A stretch of DNA of 15,931 nucleotides, from positions 42,389 through 58,319 of the forward strand of contig DIOL01000007.1 in assembly GCA_002423895.1 (NCBI GenBank), read 5' to 3'. Made by a program: the position numbers and the translations under genes. The number at the start of each line of letters is the position of its first letter. The stretch's first letter is position 1. This DNA is from Bacteroidales bacterium UBA5515. Its GTDB lineage: Bacteria; Bacteroidota; Bacteroidia; Bacteroidales; P3. The notes under the pieces are model-generated. The model was not told the DNA's origin and did not search any database. It saw only the letters and a list, made by a program, of their open reading frames with translations. Positions 1-6,914 of the stretch are shown here, one piece after another.

Positions 1-10
1 TTATTTAATT

Positions 11-76
11 AAGGTCGTACCATAACACTACTAAGGTACGACCATAACTATACTAAGGTAGTACCTTATGAAATTT
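11..76. repeat. Palindromic tandem repeat, 22-bp period (family A, copy 1)
   Basis: Three units begin at 11, 33 and 55, exactly 22 bp apart. Each starts AAGGT and carries a core of the form GGT-NNN-ACC (GGTCGTACC, GGTACGACC, GGTAGTACC). The first two cores, 13-21 and 35-43, are perfect inverted copies of each other. The third unit is a self-palindrome (AAGGTA-G-TACCTT, 55-67). Units 1 and 2 also share the ATAAC and ACT parts of the spacer. The element lies beyond the terminator of the leftmost gene and may extend past the window edge. A related pair of units lies at 6915-6958. The function is unknown. Confidence 0.75.
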
Positions 77-170
77 AAACTTGATTTAAATAAAATAATA
101 CTTGATTTCCACAGATTTATATAAGAGAAAAATAAATTTATAAATATTAGTATTTCAAAAATAAAGGGCG

Positions 171-182
171 AAGGAATTCCTT
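171..182. repeat. 12-bp perfect palindrome
   Basis: AAGGAATTCCTT is a perfect 12-bp palindrome, 15 bp before the terminator at 198-235. It could be a protein-binding site or chance; nothing nearby decides. Confidence 0.3.
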
Positions 183-197
183 ATCTTATCAAGCATA

Positions 198-235
198 AAA
201 AAACGAGGATTCAATAATATGAAACCTCGTTTTTT
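198..235 (-). terminator. Intrinsic terminator of the 275-1765 gene
   Basis: The inverted repeat AAAAAACGAGG / CCTCGTTTTTT (198-208 and 225-235) with a 16-nt loop lies 40 bp beyond the stop codon of the minus-strand gene. Read on the minus strand, the stem ends in a U run. The plus strand has one as well, so it may work in both directions. Confidence 0.75.
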
Positions 236-274
236 GATTAAATAAAGAAAAAGCTACTAATCTTTCTTCCCTAC

Positions 275-1765
275 TTACTTCCCAACAATAACTTTTCCAC
301 TAATAGTTTTGCCATTAAGAGAAACGTTATAAGTATAAGCTCCAGCATTGAGATTAGAAACATCAACCCTATTGCCTTGCTTAGCACTTAACTTAGCTTC
401 CTTAACTAACTTCCCTTGCATATCAAACAACTCTATTTCTTCCCTTTCAAAATTAGTTGCCTCAATATCTACATAAACATAATCCTTTGCAGGATTAGGA
501 TAAACTTTTATTGATTCCTTTTCTTTGGTTGCAATATTAATTAAACTAATTATTCCATTTGGCATAAATTTAATTACATTAGTTGTACCATTAAATAAAT
601 TGTAAAGAGTTGCAAACAATCCTCCATCTGAAGTTGCTTTAACTCCATTAATTTGTATTGGCTGAAAAGTATCCAAAATAATCCTATAATCAAAATTAAT
701 ATTACCATCTACTCCAAAATTCAAAATTTGCACTACTCCAGAATAATTTGGATCATATATACCTGTATTTGCATTTAGAAAAGTACAATAATAAATTGAG
801 TCCTCATTTATAAAATCAACTCTTGTCTGATAATCTGGAATATAACCATCATAAAAAGATAAACTATCAATATTAATCATTATACTGTCAGATTGAATAA
901 CTTGTTTTTCATTTAGTATTTTGACATAATACCTATAAATATCATCTCCAGAACTTACCATAAGTGGGCTAATAGTAATTGCAATTGAATCATTTATAGC
1001 CTTGAAATTATAAAGGGCAAGAGGTGTATCAAAAGAAGCAGAATCAGTAATTTCTAAAGTTGATTTATCAATATAATAAATTTTTGTATTTTCAAGCTGT
1101 CCAAAATACCCAGGAGTTTGAAATAATATAAAGGAATCATCATTCTCTGAGATAGCATATGCTGAACCTATTCTTGAACGAAGAATTTCGTAATCTTTAA
1201 ATCCAACTCTTTCACCCAAAGTGTCAATTATCATTATTCTAGGAAAACGCCATATTATATCAGTTTCAACTGCTATTAATAATAGGGCAATATTATTTTC
1301 TTTTGTAACAAAAGCTTTTGTTGCCTCTAAGGTTGCAATACTATTACTATCATTTATTTCTGATTCGGTATATATTAATTGTGTATCAATATTATTACCA
1401 TATAAATCATTATAATAAAAATATATTGAATCAATTACAACACAAAATATATCATTTGCTGGTTTAATAGTACCATATGTCCCATAAAGCAAGTTGTTAA
1501 GTTTGAAATATAGAGGGTTTAAAAGTATTGTATCAACAGGATTAATAATTGAATCAATAATATTCAAATTATTATCAATTTGATAAATATTCATTCCATT
1601 TCTTGAAAAATTTCCAAACCAAAGTTTATTGACATTATCAAAATCTTGAAAAGGATAAGCATGATTCTCATAGTTTCTCATGATTATTTTATTGTCAATT
1701 GTATCTACTTGTGCATTAATACTTACTGCAAAACATGTAAGGATAAGAAATATTATTCTCTTCAT
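275..1765 (-). CDS. Secreted protein with T9SS type A sorting domain
   Basis: The 496-residue product begins with a Sec signal peptide (residues 1-19, charged KR, hydrophobic core, likely cleaved after INA). It ends in a T9SS C-terminal sorting domain from about residue 419: it opens VYPNPAKDYVYVDI, has the typical LFDMQGKLV and NLNAGAYTYNV strands, and closes KVIVGK. Such domains direct cargo across the outer membrane through the type IX secretion system. The 400 residues between are not a family I can name. They contain recurring beta-rich stretches such as ATSDGGLFATLYN followed by IKFMPNG, which resemble blades of beta-propeller repeats common in T9SS cargo (inference). A terminator follows at 198-235. 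The only good promoter lies 200 bp upstream, beyond a decayed copy of this same sorting domain. The start is well supported by the signal peptide. Confidence 0.85.
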   Translation of the reverse strand: MKRIIFLILTCFAVSINAQVDTIDNKIIMRNYENHAYPFQDFDNVNKLWFGNFSRNGMNIYQIDNNLNIIDSIINPVDTILLNPLYFKLNNLLYGTYGTIKPANDIFCVVIDSIYFYYNDLYGNNIDTQLIYTESEINDSNSIATLEATKAFVTKENNIALLLIAVETDIIWRFPRIMIIDTLGERVGFKDYEILRSRIGSAYAISENDDSFILFQTPGYFGQLENTKIYYIDKSTLEITDSASFDTPLALYNFKAINDSIAITISPLMVSSGDDIYRYYVKILNEKQVIQSDSIMINIDSLSFYDGYIPDYQTRVDFINEDSIYYCTFLNANTGIYDPNYSGVVQILNFGVDGNINFDYRIILDTFQPIQINGVKATSDGGLFATLYNLFNGTTNVIKFMPNGIISLINIATKEKESIKVYPNPAKDYVYVDIEATNFEREEIELFDMQGKLVKEAKLSAKQGNRVDVSNLNAGAYTYNVSLNGKTISGKVIVGK

Positions 1766-1795
1766 AATCTATTTGTATTAATTATTAATCTTTTT

Positions 1796-1963
1796 TTACT
1801 TTCCAACAATAACCTTTCCACTAATAGTTTTGCTATTAAGAAAAACATTATAAGTATAAGCTCCAGAATTAAGATTTGAAACATCAACTCTATTGCCTTG
1901 CTTAGCTCTTAAATTAGTTTACTTTACTATTTTCTCTTAATTTTCAAATAATTCAATTTCAAG
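1796..1963 (-). pseudogene. Remnant of a T9SS sorting domain paralogous to the 275-1765 gene
   Basis: On the minus strand this stretch translates to a near copy of the last 50 or so residues of the neighbouring gene. It includes AKQGNRVDVSNLNSGAYTYN and ends KTISGKVIVGK with a stop codon at 1796-1798. Two in-frame stops break it, at 1937-1939 (where the intact gene has Gln of DMQGK) and at 1919-1921 (where it has Glu of VKEAK). No start codon or signal peptide remains, and homology fades at about 1960. The nucleotide match to 275-440 is strong and continues through the stop codon. This is a 5'-deleted tail of a former tandem paralogue, or a partial duplication, now between the promoter and the intact gene. 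Confidence 0.8.
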
Positions 1964-1965
1964 TG

Positions 1966-1996
1966 CAAATGTATATCTTAATATTTACAAAACAAA
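1966..1996 (-). promoter_or_regulatory. Bacteroidota-type promoter for the 275-1765 gene
   Basis: Read on the minus strand: TTTG (1993-1996), a 19-bp gap, then TACATTTG (1966-1973). This fits the Bacteroidota housekeeping consensus (-33 TTTG, -7 TAnnTTTG). Transcription would start near 1960, run through the sorting-domain remnant and reach the intact gene about 195 nt later. No comparable -7 element was found between 1766 and 1965. Confidence 0.5.
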
Positions 1997-2242
1997 CTTT
2001 TTGGAAATATTTTTTTATTTTTGTTAGAATTATTGTTGCTTTAAGGTTTCTGATTATATTTTATTCATTCTTATCTATATTTCAAAAATTTATAATCCCA
2101 AATGGTATTATTTATTTGAATATTTCTCTTCTTATCTTTTTGAAAAAAATCTTGTTGCTTTATGCTTTAATAAATTTTGTTTGAAGAATAAGGTAATGAA
2201 TGGAGAATTGACAATTTTGTTGATAAATATTTTAATAGCAAA
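1974..2242. other. AT-rich intergenic region without a supported gene
   Basis: This very AT-rich stretch separates the divergent promoters of the T9SS cargo gene and dnaN. It has a 73-codon open frame at 1963-2184 on the plus strand that is almost all Phe, Ile and Leu, as expected of translated AT-rich DNA. It begins inside the pseudogene and promoter and has no recognisable leader. I see no RNA gene or clear hairpin here. Confidence 0.5.
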
Positions 2243-2273
2243 TTGCATACTATTAGAATTTGTTTTATTTTTG
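2243..2273 (+). promoter_or_regulatory. Promoter of dnaN
   Basis: TTG at 2243-2245, a 20-bp gap, then TATTTTTG at 2266-2273 match the Bacteroidota -33/-7 consensus. Transcription would start near 2280, giving a 5' leader of about 35 nt. An A/G-rich stretch (AAAGAGAGAAAAG) precedes the dnaN start codon. Confidence 0.55.
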
Positions 2274-2314
2274 CTAGTTAATATTATGATAATAATTTAA
2301 AAGAGAGAAAAGAT

Positions 2315-3457
2315 ATGAAATTTATTGTTCATGGTGGAACCTTATCACGTTCCCTTCAATCAATCTACAGTGTAATTACAACAAATAATGCTGTACCTAT
2401 TTTAGAAAACTTCCTTTTCCAATTGGATGAAAAAACTTTATCAATTACTGCTTCAGATATTGAAACTACAGTTACTGTTAAATTGGAACTTACTGATGCT
2501 GATGCTTCAGGTTTAAATCAAATTGCTGTTCCTGCTAAAATTCTTTCTGATATTGTTAAGACTTTTTCTAATGTTCCTCTTAGCTTTGTTGTTGACGAAG
2601 AAAATTATTCAATTGAAATTACTTCTGGAGAAGGTAAATATAAGTTAACTGGTCTTTCTGCTGAGGAATATCCTCGCATTGCAACAATTGAGGATGCTTC
2701 AAAAATAACTATTCCTTCTTCCCTATTGGTTAATGCTATTTCAAAAACAATTTTTGCAACAGGTGTTGAAGAAACAAGACCTCAAATGACAGGTGTTTTC
2801 TGCGAACAAACAGAAAATCATATTACTTTTGTTGGTACCGATGCTCATAAATTGGTTCGTTATAGAAGAACTGACTTTACAAACGATACTCCAACTAATT
2901 TCATTTTACCAAAGAAACCTCTTAACTTAATGAAGAATATTCTTGTTTCTTACAAAGAAGATGCAGATGTTTTGATGGAATATAATGTTAAGAATGTTGC
3001 TTTCACTTTTGAAAACTATTCAATTGTTTGTCGTTTGATTGAAGGAAAGTATCCTAATTATGAAGCTGCCATTCCAAAAGAAAACCCTAATAAATTGATT
3101 ATTGACAGAATTGCTTTTCTAAGTTCAGTTAAGCGTGTTTCTCTTTTTGCAAATCAATCAACTCAACAGGTTCGTTTGAAATTATCTGGCAATGATTTAA
3201 TTATTTCTGCTGAAGATATTGACTTCTCTAATGCTGCTAAAGAAAAGCTTTCTTGCAACTATGATGGAGAAGATATGGAAATTGGTTTTAATGCTAAGTA
3301 TTTGATGGAAATGCTTAATAATGTTGATACAGAAAATGTTTTGATTGAAATGTCTCAACCAAATAGAGCAGGTATTTTGTATCCTTATGAAGAAAAAGCA
3401 GAGTCAAACGCAGAATCAATACTTATGCTTGTAATGCCTGTAATGTTAGCAAACTAA
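2315..3457 (+). CDS. dnaN: DNA polymerase III subunit beta (sliding clamp)
   Basis: The 380-residue product is the expected length for the bacterial beta clamp, which forms a ring dimer around DNA and tethers the replicative polymerase and other repair and replication proteins. Three clamp domains fit roughly residues 1-122, 128-248 and 252-380. Recognisable family segments are SRSLQSIYSVI near the N-terminus, VPAKILSDIVK (72-82), TRPQMTGVF (154-162) at the start of domain 2, TDAHKLVRYRR (175-185), the EGKYPNYEAAIP segment near 243-254, and the C-terminal VMPVML strand, which corresponds to the MPMR-type tail of other clamps. dnaA and recF are not in the window, so this is not a classical dnaA-dnaN-recF cluster. 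It has its own promoter and probably shares a transcript with the peptidase gene 16 bp downstream. Confidence 0.97.
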   Translation: MKFIVHGGTLSRSLQSIYSVITTNNAVPILENFLFQLDEKTLSITASDIETTVTVKLELTDADASGLNQIAVPAKILSDIVKTFSNVPLSFVVDEENYSIEITSGEGKYKLTGLSAEEYPRIATIEDASKITIPSSLLVNAISKTIFATGVEETRPQMTGVFCEQTENHITFVGTDAHKLVRYRRTDFTNDTPTNFILPKKPLNLMKNILVSYKEDADVLMEYNVKNVAFTFENYSIVCRLIEGKYPNYEAAIPKENPNKLIIDRIAFLSSVKRVSLFANQSTQQVRLKLSGNDLIISAEDIDFSNAAKEKLSCNYDGEDMEIGFNAKYLMEMLNNVDTENVLIEMSQPNRAGILYPYEEKAESNAESILMLVMPVMLAN

Positions 3458-3473
3458 AATTAAAAAAAATAAT

Positions 3474-4664
3474 ATGAAAAGAGTATTTATTACTATCATT
3501 GGCTTGTTGTTTATTGGAACAACTGCCTTTGCTCAAGATCAAAAGAAAGAAGAAGAAAAAGGTTATACCTTTAAAATAACAAAAGAAATTCCTTCAACAC
3601 CAGCAAAAGACCAATCTCGTTCAGGTACTTGTTGGAGCTTTGCAGGAATTGGTTTATTGGAATCTGAATTGCTTAAATCTGGAAAAGGTGAATATGACCT
3701 TTCTGAAATGTGGATTGTTAGAAATGCATATATGGAAAAGGCAGAAAAATACCTTCGTTATCATGGCTCAAGTAATTTTGCTGCAGGTGGTGGTTTCCAC
3801 GATATAACTGAAATGATTAAGAAATATGGTATAGTTCCAGAAGAAGCTTACAAAGGACTTAACTATGGAGAAACAAAACATAACCATGGAGAAATTGATA
3901 AGGTTTTAGAAGCATTCTGCAAATCTTTAATCTCTCAAAAGACTCTTACTCCTGCATGGAAAACTGCTTTTAATGCAATATTAGATGCTTATTTCGGAAA
4001 GATGCCAGAAAACTTTACTTACAAAGGAGTTAACTACACTCCAAAGAGTTTTGCTCAAAGTTTAGGTTTAAATATGGATGATTATGTTGAAATAGGTTCT
4101 TTCACTCACCAACCTTTCTACAAACCTTTTATTATTGAAATTCCTGACAACTGGATGATGGGTACAATTCAAAACGTTCCATTAGATGAAATGATTCAAA
4201 TTATTGATAACGCAATTGAAAATGGATATTCAATTGGATGGGGAGCTGACGTTAGTGAAAAAGGATTCTCTTGGAAAAATGCTGTTGCAATTGTTCCAGA
4301 TGAAGACAAAACTGACCTTTCAGGAACAGAACGTGATCGTTGGGAAAAGCTAACTGCAGCTGAAAAAGCAAAATCAGCTTATAGTTTTGATGGAACAGCT
4401 AAAGAAAAAACAATAACTCAAGAAATGCGTCAAGAAGCTTTTGACAATTACAACACAACTGACGACCATGGAATGGTTATTGTTGGTATTGCAAAAGATC
4501 AAAATGGCAACAAATTCTACAAGATTAAAAACTCTTGGGGAAATGAAAGCAAATATGATGGTTATTTCTTTGCATCAGAAGCTTTTGTTAAATACAAAAC
4601 TATTGATATTATGATAAACAAAAATGCTTTATCAAAAGATATGAAAAAGAAACTTGGTTACTAA
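3474..4664 (+). CDS. Exported C1 family cysteine peptidase (bleomycin hydrolase/aminopeptidase C-like)
   Basis: The 396-residue product starts with a Sec signal peptide (residues 1-20, cleavage likely after AFA before QDQ), so it acts in the periplasm or outside the cell. The papain-fold catalytic residues are visible: oxyanion Gln47 in AKDQSRSGTCW, nucleophile Cys53, His332 in TTDDHGMVIVG, and Asn353 in KIKNSWG. The His/Asn context (DDHGMVI, KIKNSWG) and the long insertion between Cys and His are typical of the C1B bleomycin hydrolase/PepC branch, whose members trim peptides from the N-terminus. In the C1B branch the C-terminal residue projects into the active site; here the chain ends KKKLGY. 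The gene follows dnaN by 16 bp with no terminator between, and is closed by the hairpin at 4687-4718. The exact substrate is unknown. Confidence 0.9.
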   Translation: MKRVFITIIGLLFIGTTAFAQDQKKEEEKGYTFKITKEIPSTPAKDQSRSGTCWSFAGIGLLESELLKSGKGEYDLSEMWIVRNAYMEKAEKYLRYHGSSNFAAGGGFHDITEMIKKYGIVPEEAYKGLNYGETKHNHGEIDKVLEAFCKSLISQKTLTPAWKTAFNAILDAYFGKMPENFTYKGVNYTPKSFAQSLGLNMDDYVEIGSFTHQPFYKPFIIEIPDNWMMGTIQNVPLDEMIQIIDNAIENGYSIGWGADVSEKGFSWKNAVAIVPDEDKTDLSGTERDRWEKLTAAEKAKSAYSFDGTAKEKTITQEMRQEAFDNYNTTDDHGMVIVGIAKDQNGNKFYKIKNSWGNESKYDGYFFASEAFVKYKTIDIMINKNALSKDMKKKLGY

Positions 4665-4686
4665 TCTAATATTTCATTAGTAAATT

Positions 4687-4718
4687 AAAGGATAGACTAA
4701 AAAGTCTATCCTTTTTTT
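4687..4718 (+). terminator. Intrinsic terminator after the C1 peptidase gene
   Basis: A perfect 12-bp stem (AAAGGATAGACT at 4687-4698 with AGTCTATCCTTT at 4703-4714), a 4-nt A loop, and a run of seven T (4712-4718) lie 22 bp after the stop codon. It ends the dnaN-peptidase transcription unit and separates it from the GldM-like pair. Confidence 0.9.
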
Positions 4719-4736
4719 ATACCCTAAAACTAACAA

Positions 4737-4763
4737 TTTGTAAGAAATAATATCCTATTTTTG
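4737..4763 (+). promoter_or_regulatory. Putative promoter of the GldM-like gene pair
   Basis: TATTTTTG at 4756-4763 is a good Bacteroidota -7 element, directly after the terminator of the previous unit. The nearest TTTG (4737-4740) is only 15 bp upstream, shorter than the usual 19-21, so the -33 assignment is weak. The leader would be about 65 nt. Confidence 0.4.
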
Positions 4764-4810
4764 CAATATTAAAAAATATTATGAGTTTATAATGCAAGAA
4801 GTATAAAAAA

Positions 4811-4836
4811 ACAATTAAACCTAAAAAAATATTATT
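4811..4836 (+). repeat. Duplicated leader of GldM-like gene 1
   Basis: The 26 bp before this start codon (ACAATTAAACC, then an A-rich run ending ATTATT) recur at 5637-5661 before the second paralogue with one A fewer. The homology continues through the signal peptide codons. The duplication unit therefore included the leader and ribosome-binding region but apparently not the promoter. Confidence 0.7.
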
Positions 4837-5583
4837 ATGAAAAAGTTAAGTTTAATAGCATTAATGCTAATTGTTAGTTGCATAAGTTTAAATGCACAAA
4901 CAACAACCCCTAAAGCAGTTGTAGCAGCAACAACACCTCAAATTCTTTACAGAGGAGTTGATAACCCTATTTTTATTGCAGTTGGTGGAATATCCGATGA
5001 GTACATCATTGCAGAGATTTCAAGCGGAAGTGCTAAAATTAATAAGGTTGGCAAAGGTTCCTATATTATAAATATTGTAGACAAAATATATCTTGTCGAT
5101 GTAGTTATCGATAGTGTAGACACTAAAGGTGTAGAATATCAATTGAACAGAACAATCAAAATCCCAAATAATGCAATAACAATTGATGTTTATTCTCAGT
5201 TAGGAAAAGAGAAAGTATTTTTGAGCTCAACATCTTTCAAGATAAAAGACATTGTTTATCCTAATGCAAAAGTTATTAAAAGTGATGGAGGATTAATTGA
5301 TAAAAAAGACTTATTAAAAAACCCATATATTAAATTAGAAGTTGAAGACTTTGATTTCCCTGTTGAATATAATATTAACTATTTCCATATGACTTTCAAC
5401 ACAAGTAAAAATACTGAAGCTCCTTTAATTTCCAAATCCAATAAATTTACTCCTGAAATGATTGAAAAGATTAAAACATTAAAAAAAGGAGACAAGATAT
5501 ATATTGAATGTATACAAGCTATTGGAGATGATAGTAAAGAAGTGAAAGTTGCCAATCCAGCAATGATTTTCACAATAAAATAA
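4837..5583 (+). CDS. Exported protein resembling the GldM C-terminal domains, paralogue 1
   Basis: The 248-residue product has an N-terminal signal peptide (1-21; Ala-X-Ala-like site LNA before Q22). Cys15 lies in IVSC, so a lipoprotein signal is possible but less likely, given the hydrophobic ISL and NAQ after it. The mature part resembles the last two periplasmic domains of GldM/PorM, the T9SS motor protein: QILYRGVDNPIFIAV at 35-49, a GKGSYIINI strand, then FKIKDI leading into a second domain with DFDFPVEYNI and LKKGDKIYIE. GldM itself is about 500 residues and is anchored by an N-terminal membrane helix with two further domains; those are absent here. I infer a soluble periplasmic protein that may bind GldM partners such as GldK/GldN, or an independent use of the fold. 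A close paralogue follows 78 bp downstream. Family assignment rests on recalled motifs. Confidence 0.75.
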   Translation: MKKLSLIALMLIVSCISLNAQTTTPKAVVAATTPQILYRGVDNPIFIAVGGISDEYIIAEISSGSAKINKVGKGSYIINIVDKIYLVDVVIDSVDTKGVEYQLNRTIKIPNNAITIDVYSQLGKEKVFLSSTSFKIKDIVYPNAKVIKSDGGLIDKKDLLKNPYIKLEVEDFDFPVEYNINYFHMTFNTSKNTEAPLISKSNKFTPEMIEKIKTLKKGDKIYIECIQAIGDDSKEVKVANPAMIFTIK

Positions 5584-5636
5584 AATCCAAAATATTAAAA
5601 AAAGAGCATAGACAAATATAAAGAGCATAAAGAGAA

Positions 5637-5661
5637 ACAATTAAACCTAAAAAATATTATT
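5637..5661 (+). repeat. Duplicated leader of GldM-like gene 2
   Basis: This is the second copy of the leader at 4811-4836, lacking one A. The rest of the gap between the paralogues (5584-5636) holds a short direct repeat, AAAGAGCATA, at 5601-5610 and 5620-5629. It has no TAnnTTTG promoter element, so the second gene is probably transcribed with the first. Confidence 0.65.
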
Positions 5662-6399
5662 ATGAAAAAGTTAAGTTTAATAGCTTTAATGCTAATTGTT
5701 AGTTGCATAAGTTTAAATGCACAAACAGCAGCAACCCCTAATGCAGTTGTTGCAGCAAATACACAAATTCTTTACAGAGGTGTTGATAACCCTATTTCAA
5801 TTGCAGTTGATGGAATATCTGATGAGTACATAATTGCAGAGGTTTCTGATGGAAGTGCCAAAATAAAAAAAGAAGGCAAAGGTTCCTATATAGTAAATAT
5901 AGAAGACGTAATATATACTTATGACATAATTGTTGATGTTGTTGACTCTATAAGTTTATTTCAAATTGAAAAAAGAATAAAAAGACCAAATAATGCAATA
6001 AGAATTAATGTTTACGCTCAATTAGGAAAAGAGAAAGTATATTTAAGCTCAACCAATTTTAAAGTAAAAGATATACCAGAAGCAAAAGTAGTAAATAGCG
6101 ATGGAGGATATATTGCAAAAAAAGACTTATTAAACAACCCATATATTAATTTAAAAGTTGAAGACTTTGATTTCCCTGTTGAATATAATATTAACAATTT
6201 TATGATGACTTTCAACACTGATACAAATACTGAAGCTCCTTTAATTTCCAAATCCAATAAATTTACTCCTGAAATGATTGAAAAGATTAAAACATTAAAA
6301 AAGGGAGACAAGATATATATTGAAGCAATCAAAGCTATTGGAGATGATAGTAAAGAAGTGAAAGTTGCCAACCCTCAAATGATTTTTACAATTAAATAA
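5662..6399 (+). CDS. Exported protein resembling the GldM C-terminal domains, paralogue 2
   Basis: The 245-residue product is a tandem paralogue of the preceding gene, with an identical signal peptide (1-21) and the same two-domain layout: QILYRGVDNPISIAV near 34-48, KGSYIVNI, FKVKDIPEAKV linking to domain 2, then DFDFPVEYNI and LKKGDKIYIE. Similarity is uneven. The signal peptide and the last 65 or so residues are nearly identical, whereas about residues 85-115 differ strongly (DIIVDVVDSISLFQIEKR here against DVVIDSVDTKGVEYQLNR). That suggests either selection on the middle segment or gene conversion of the ends. Like paralogue 1 it lacks the GldM membrane anchor. The stop codon is 11 bp before the VOC-protein gene. 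What pairs with it is unknown; a role beside the T9SS motor is inference. Confidence 0.75.
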   Translation: MKKLSLIALMLIVSCISLNAQTAATPNAVVAANTQILYRGVDNPISIAVDGISDEYIIAEVSDGSAKIKKEGKGSYIVNIEDVIYTYDIIVDVVDSISLFQIEKRIKRPNNAIRINVYAQLGKEKVYLSSTNFKVKDIPEAKVVNSDGGYIAKKDLLNNPYINLKVEDFDFPVEYNINNFMMTFNTDTNTEAPLISKSNKFTPEMIEKIKTLKKGDKIYIEAIKAIGDDSKEVKVANPQMIFTIK

Positions 6400-6410
6400 A
6401 ACATATAATT

Positions 6411-6884
6411 ATGCAATACAAATTGCCTCTATTGGCTGTTAAAGATGTAGAAAGGTCAAAAGAATTCTACAAAGATATATTTAATCAACAAGTTGTTGTT
6501 GATTTTGGTAAAAACGTTACATTTGATGGAGGATTTGCAATACAGGAAGACTTTGATTGGTTGACAGACTTACCAAAAGAATCAATTGTTGAGAAATCAA
6601 ATAATATGGAATTATATTTTGAAGTTGATGATTTTGATGAGTTTATTGATAAATTATCTAAACGAAATAATATTCAATATGTACATCCTCCAAAAAAATA
6701 CGATTGGCAACAAAGAGTGATTAGAATTTACGATCCCGACTTTCATATAATTGAAATTGGAGAATCAATGGCTTTTATTGCAAAGCGCTATTTAAAACAA
6801 GGACTAAGTGTTGAGGAAACTTCTAAACTAATTCAACATCCTATTGAATTTGTTGAATATTGTAAGAAGGAAATCGCAGAGTAA
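6411..6884 (+). CDS. VOC (glyoxalase/bleomycin resistance fold) family protein
   Basis: The 157-residue cytoplasmic protein opens with the typical VOC start: LPLLAVKDVERSKEFYKDIF (5-24), giving strand, helix and the SxxFY motif. Its second half has MELYFEVDDFDEFIDKL (66-82) and ends the fold with RVIRIYDPDFHIIEIGE (102-118), the usual DPDGNxIE-type motif. Possible metal ligands are Glu68 and Glu115. VOC proteins include metal-dependent lyases, dioxygenases and drug-binding proteins; which applies here cannot be told. Residues 119-157 form a helical tail (GLSVEETSKLI and a following helix) that looks like a short helix-turn-helix-like extension and is not part of the VOC fold. The gene follows the GldM-like pair by 11 bp and is probably cotranscribed, although the functional link is unclear. 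Confidence 0.85.
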   Translation: MQYKLPLLAVKDVERSKEFYKDIFNQQVVVDFGKNVTFDGGFAIQEDFDWLTDLPKESIVEKSNNMELYFEVDDFDEFIDKLSKRNNIQYVHPPKKYDWQQRVIRIYDPDFHIIEIGESMAFIAKRYLKQGLSVEETSKLIQHPIEFVEYCKKEIAE

Positions 6885-6914
6885 AATTTAGAAAAGATAA
6901 AATTTAAATTTAAT

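Noticed and set aside
1963..2184. 73-codon plus-strand open frame rich in Phe, Ile and Leu
   Set aside because: Composition is what AT-rich DNA gives by chance. It starts inside the sorting-domain remnant and the opposing promoter, and has no leader or family motif.
2180..2315. Replication origin next to dnaN
   Set aside because: No dnaA gene and no cluster of DnaA-box-like sequences were seen. AT-richness alone is general in this window.
4837..4899. Lipoprotein signal (IVSC with Cys15) in the GldM-like proteins
   Set aside because: The residues after Cys15 (ISLNAQ) continue the hydrophobic core and provide a normal signal peptidase I site; kept only as an alternative.
6018..6371. 117-codon minus-strand open frame within GldM-like paralogue 2 (and a shorter one in paralogue 1)
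   Set aside because: Lies wholly antisense to a well-supported gene. Its presence in both paralogues follows from their duplication.
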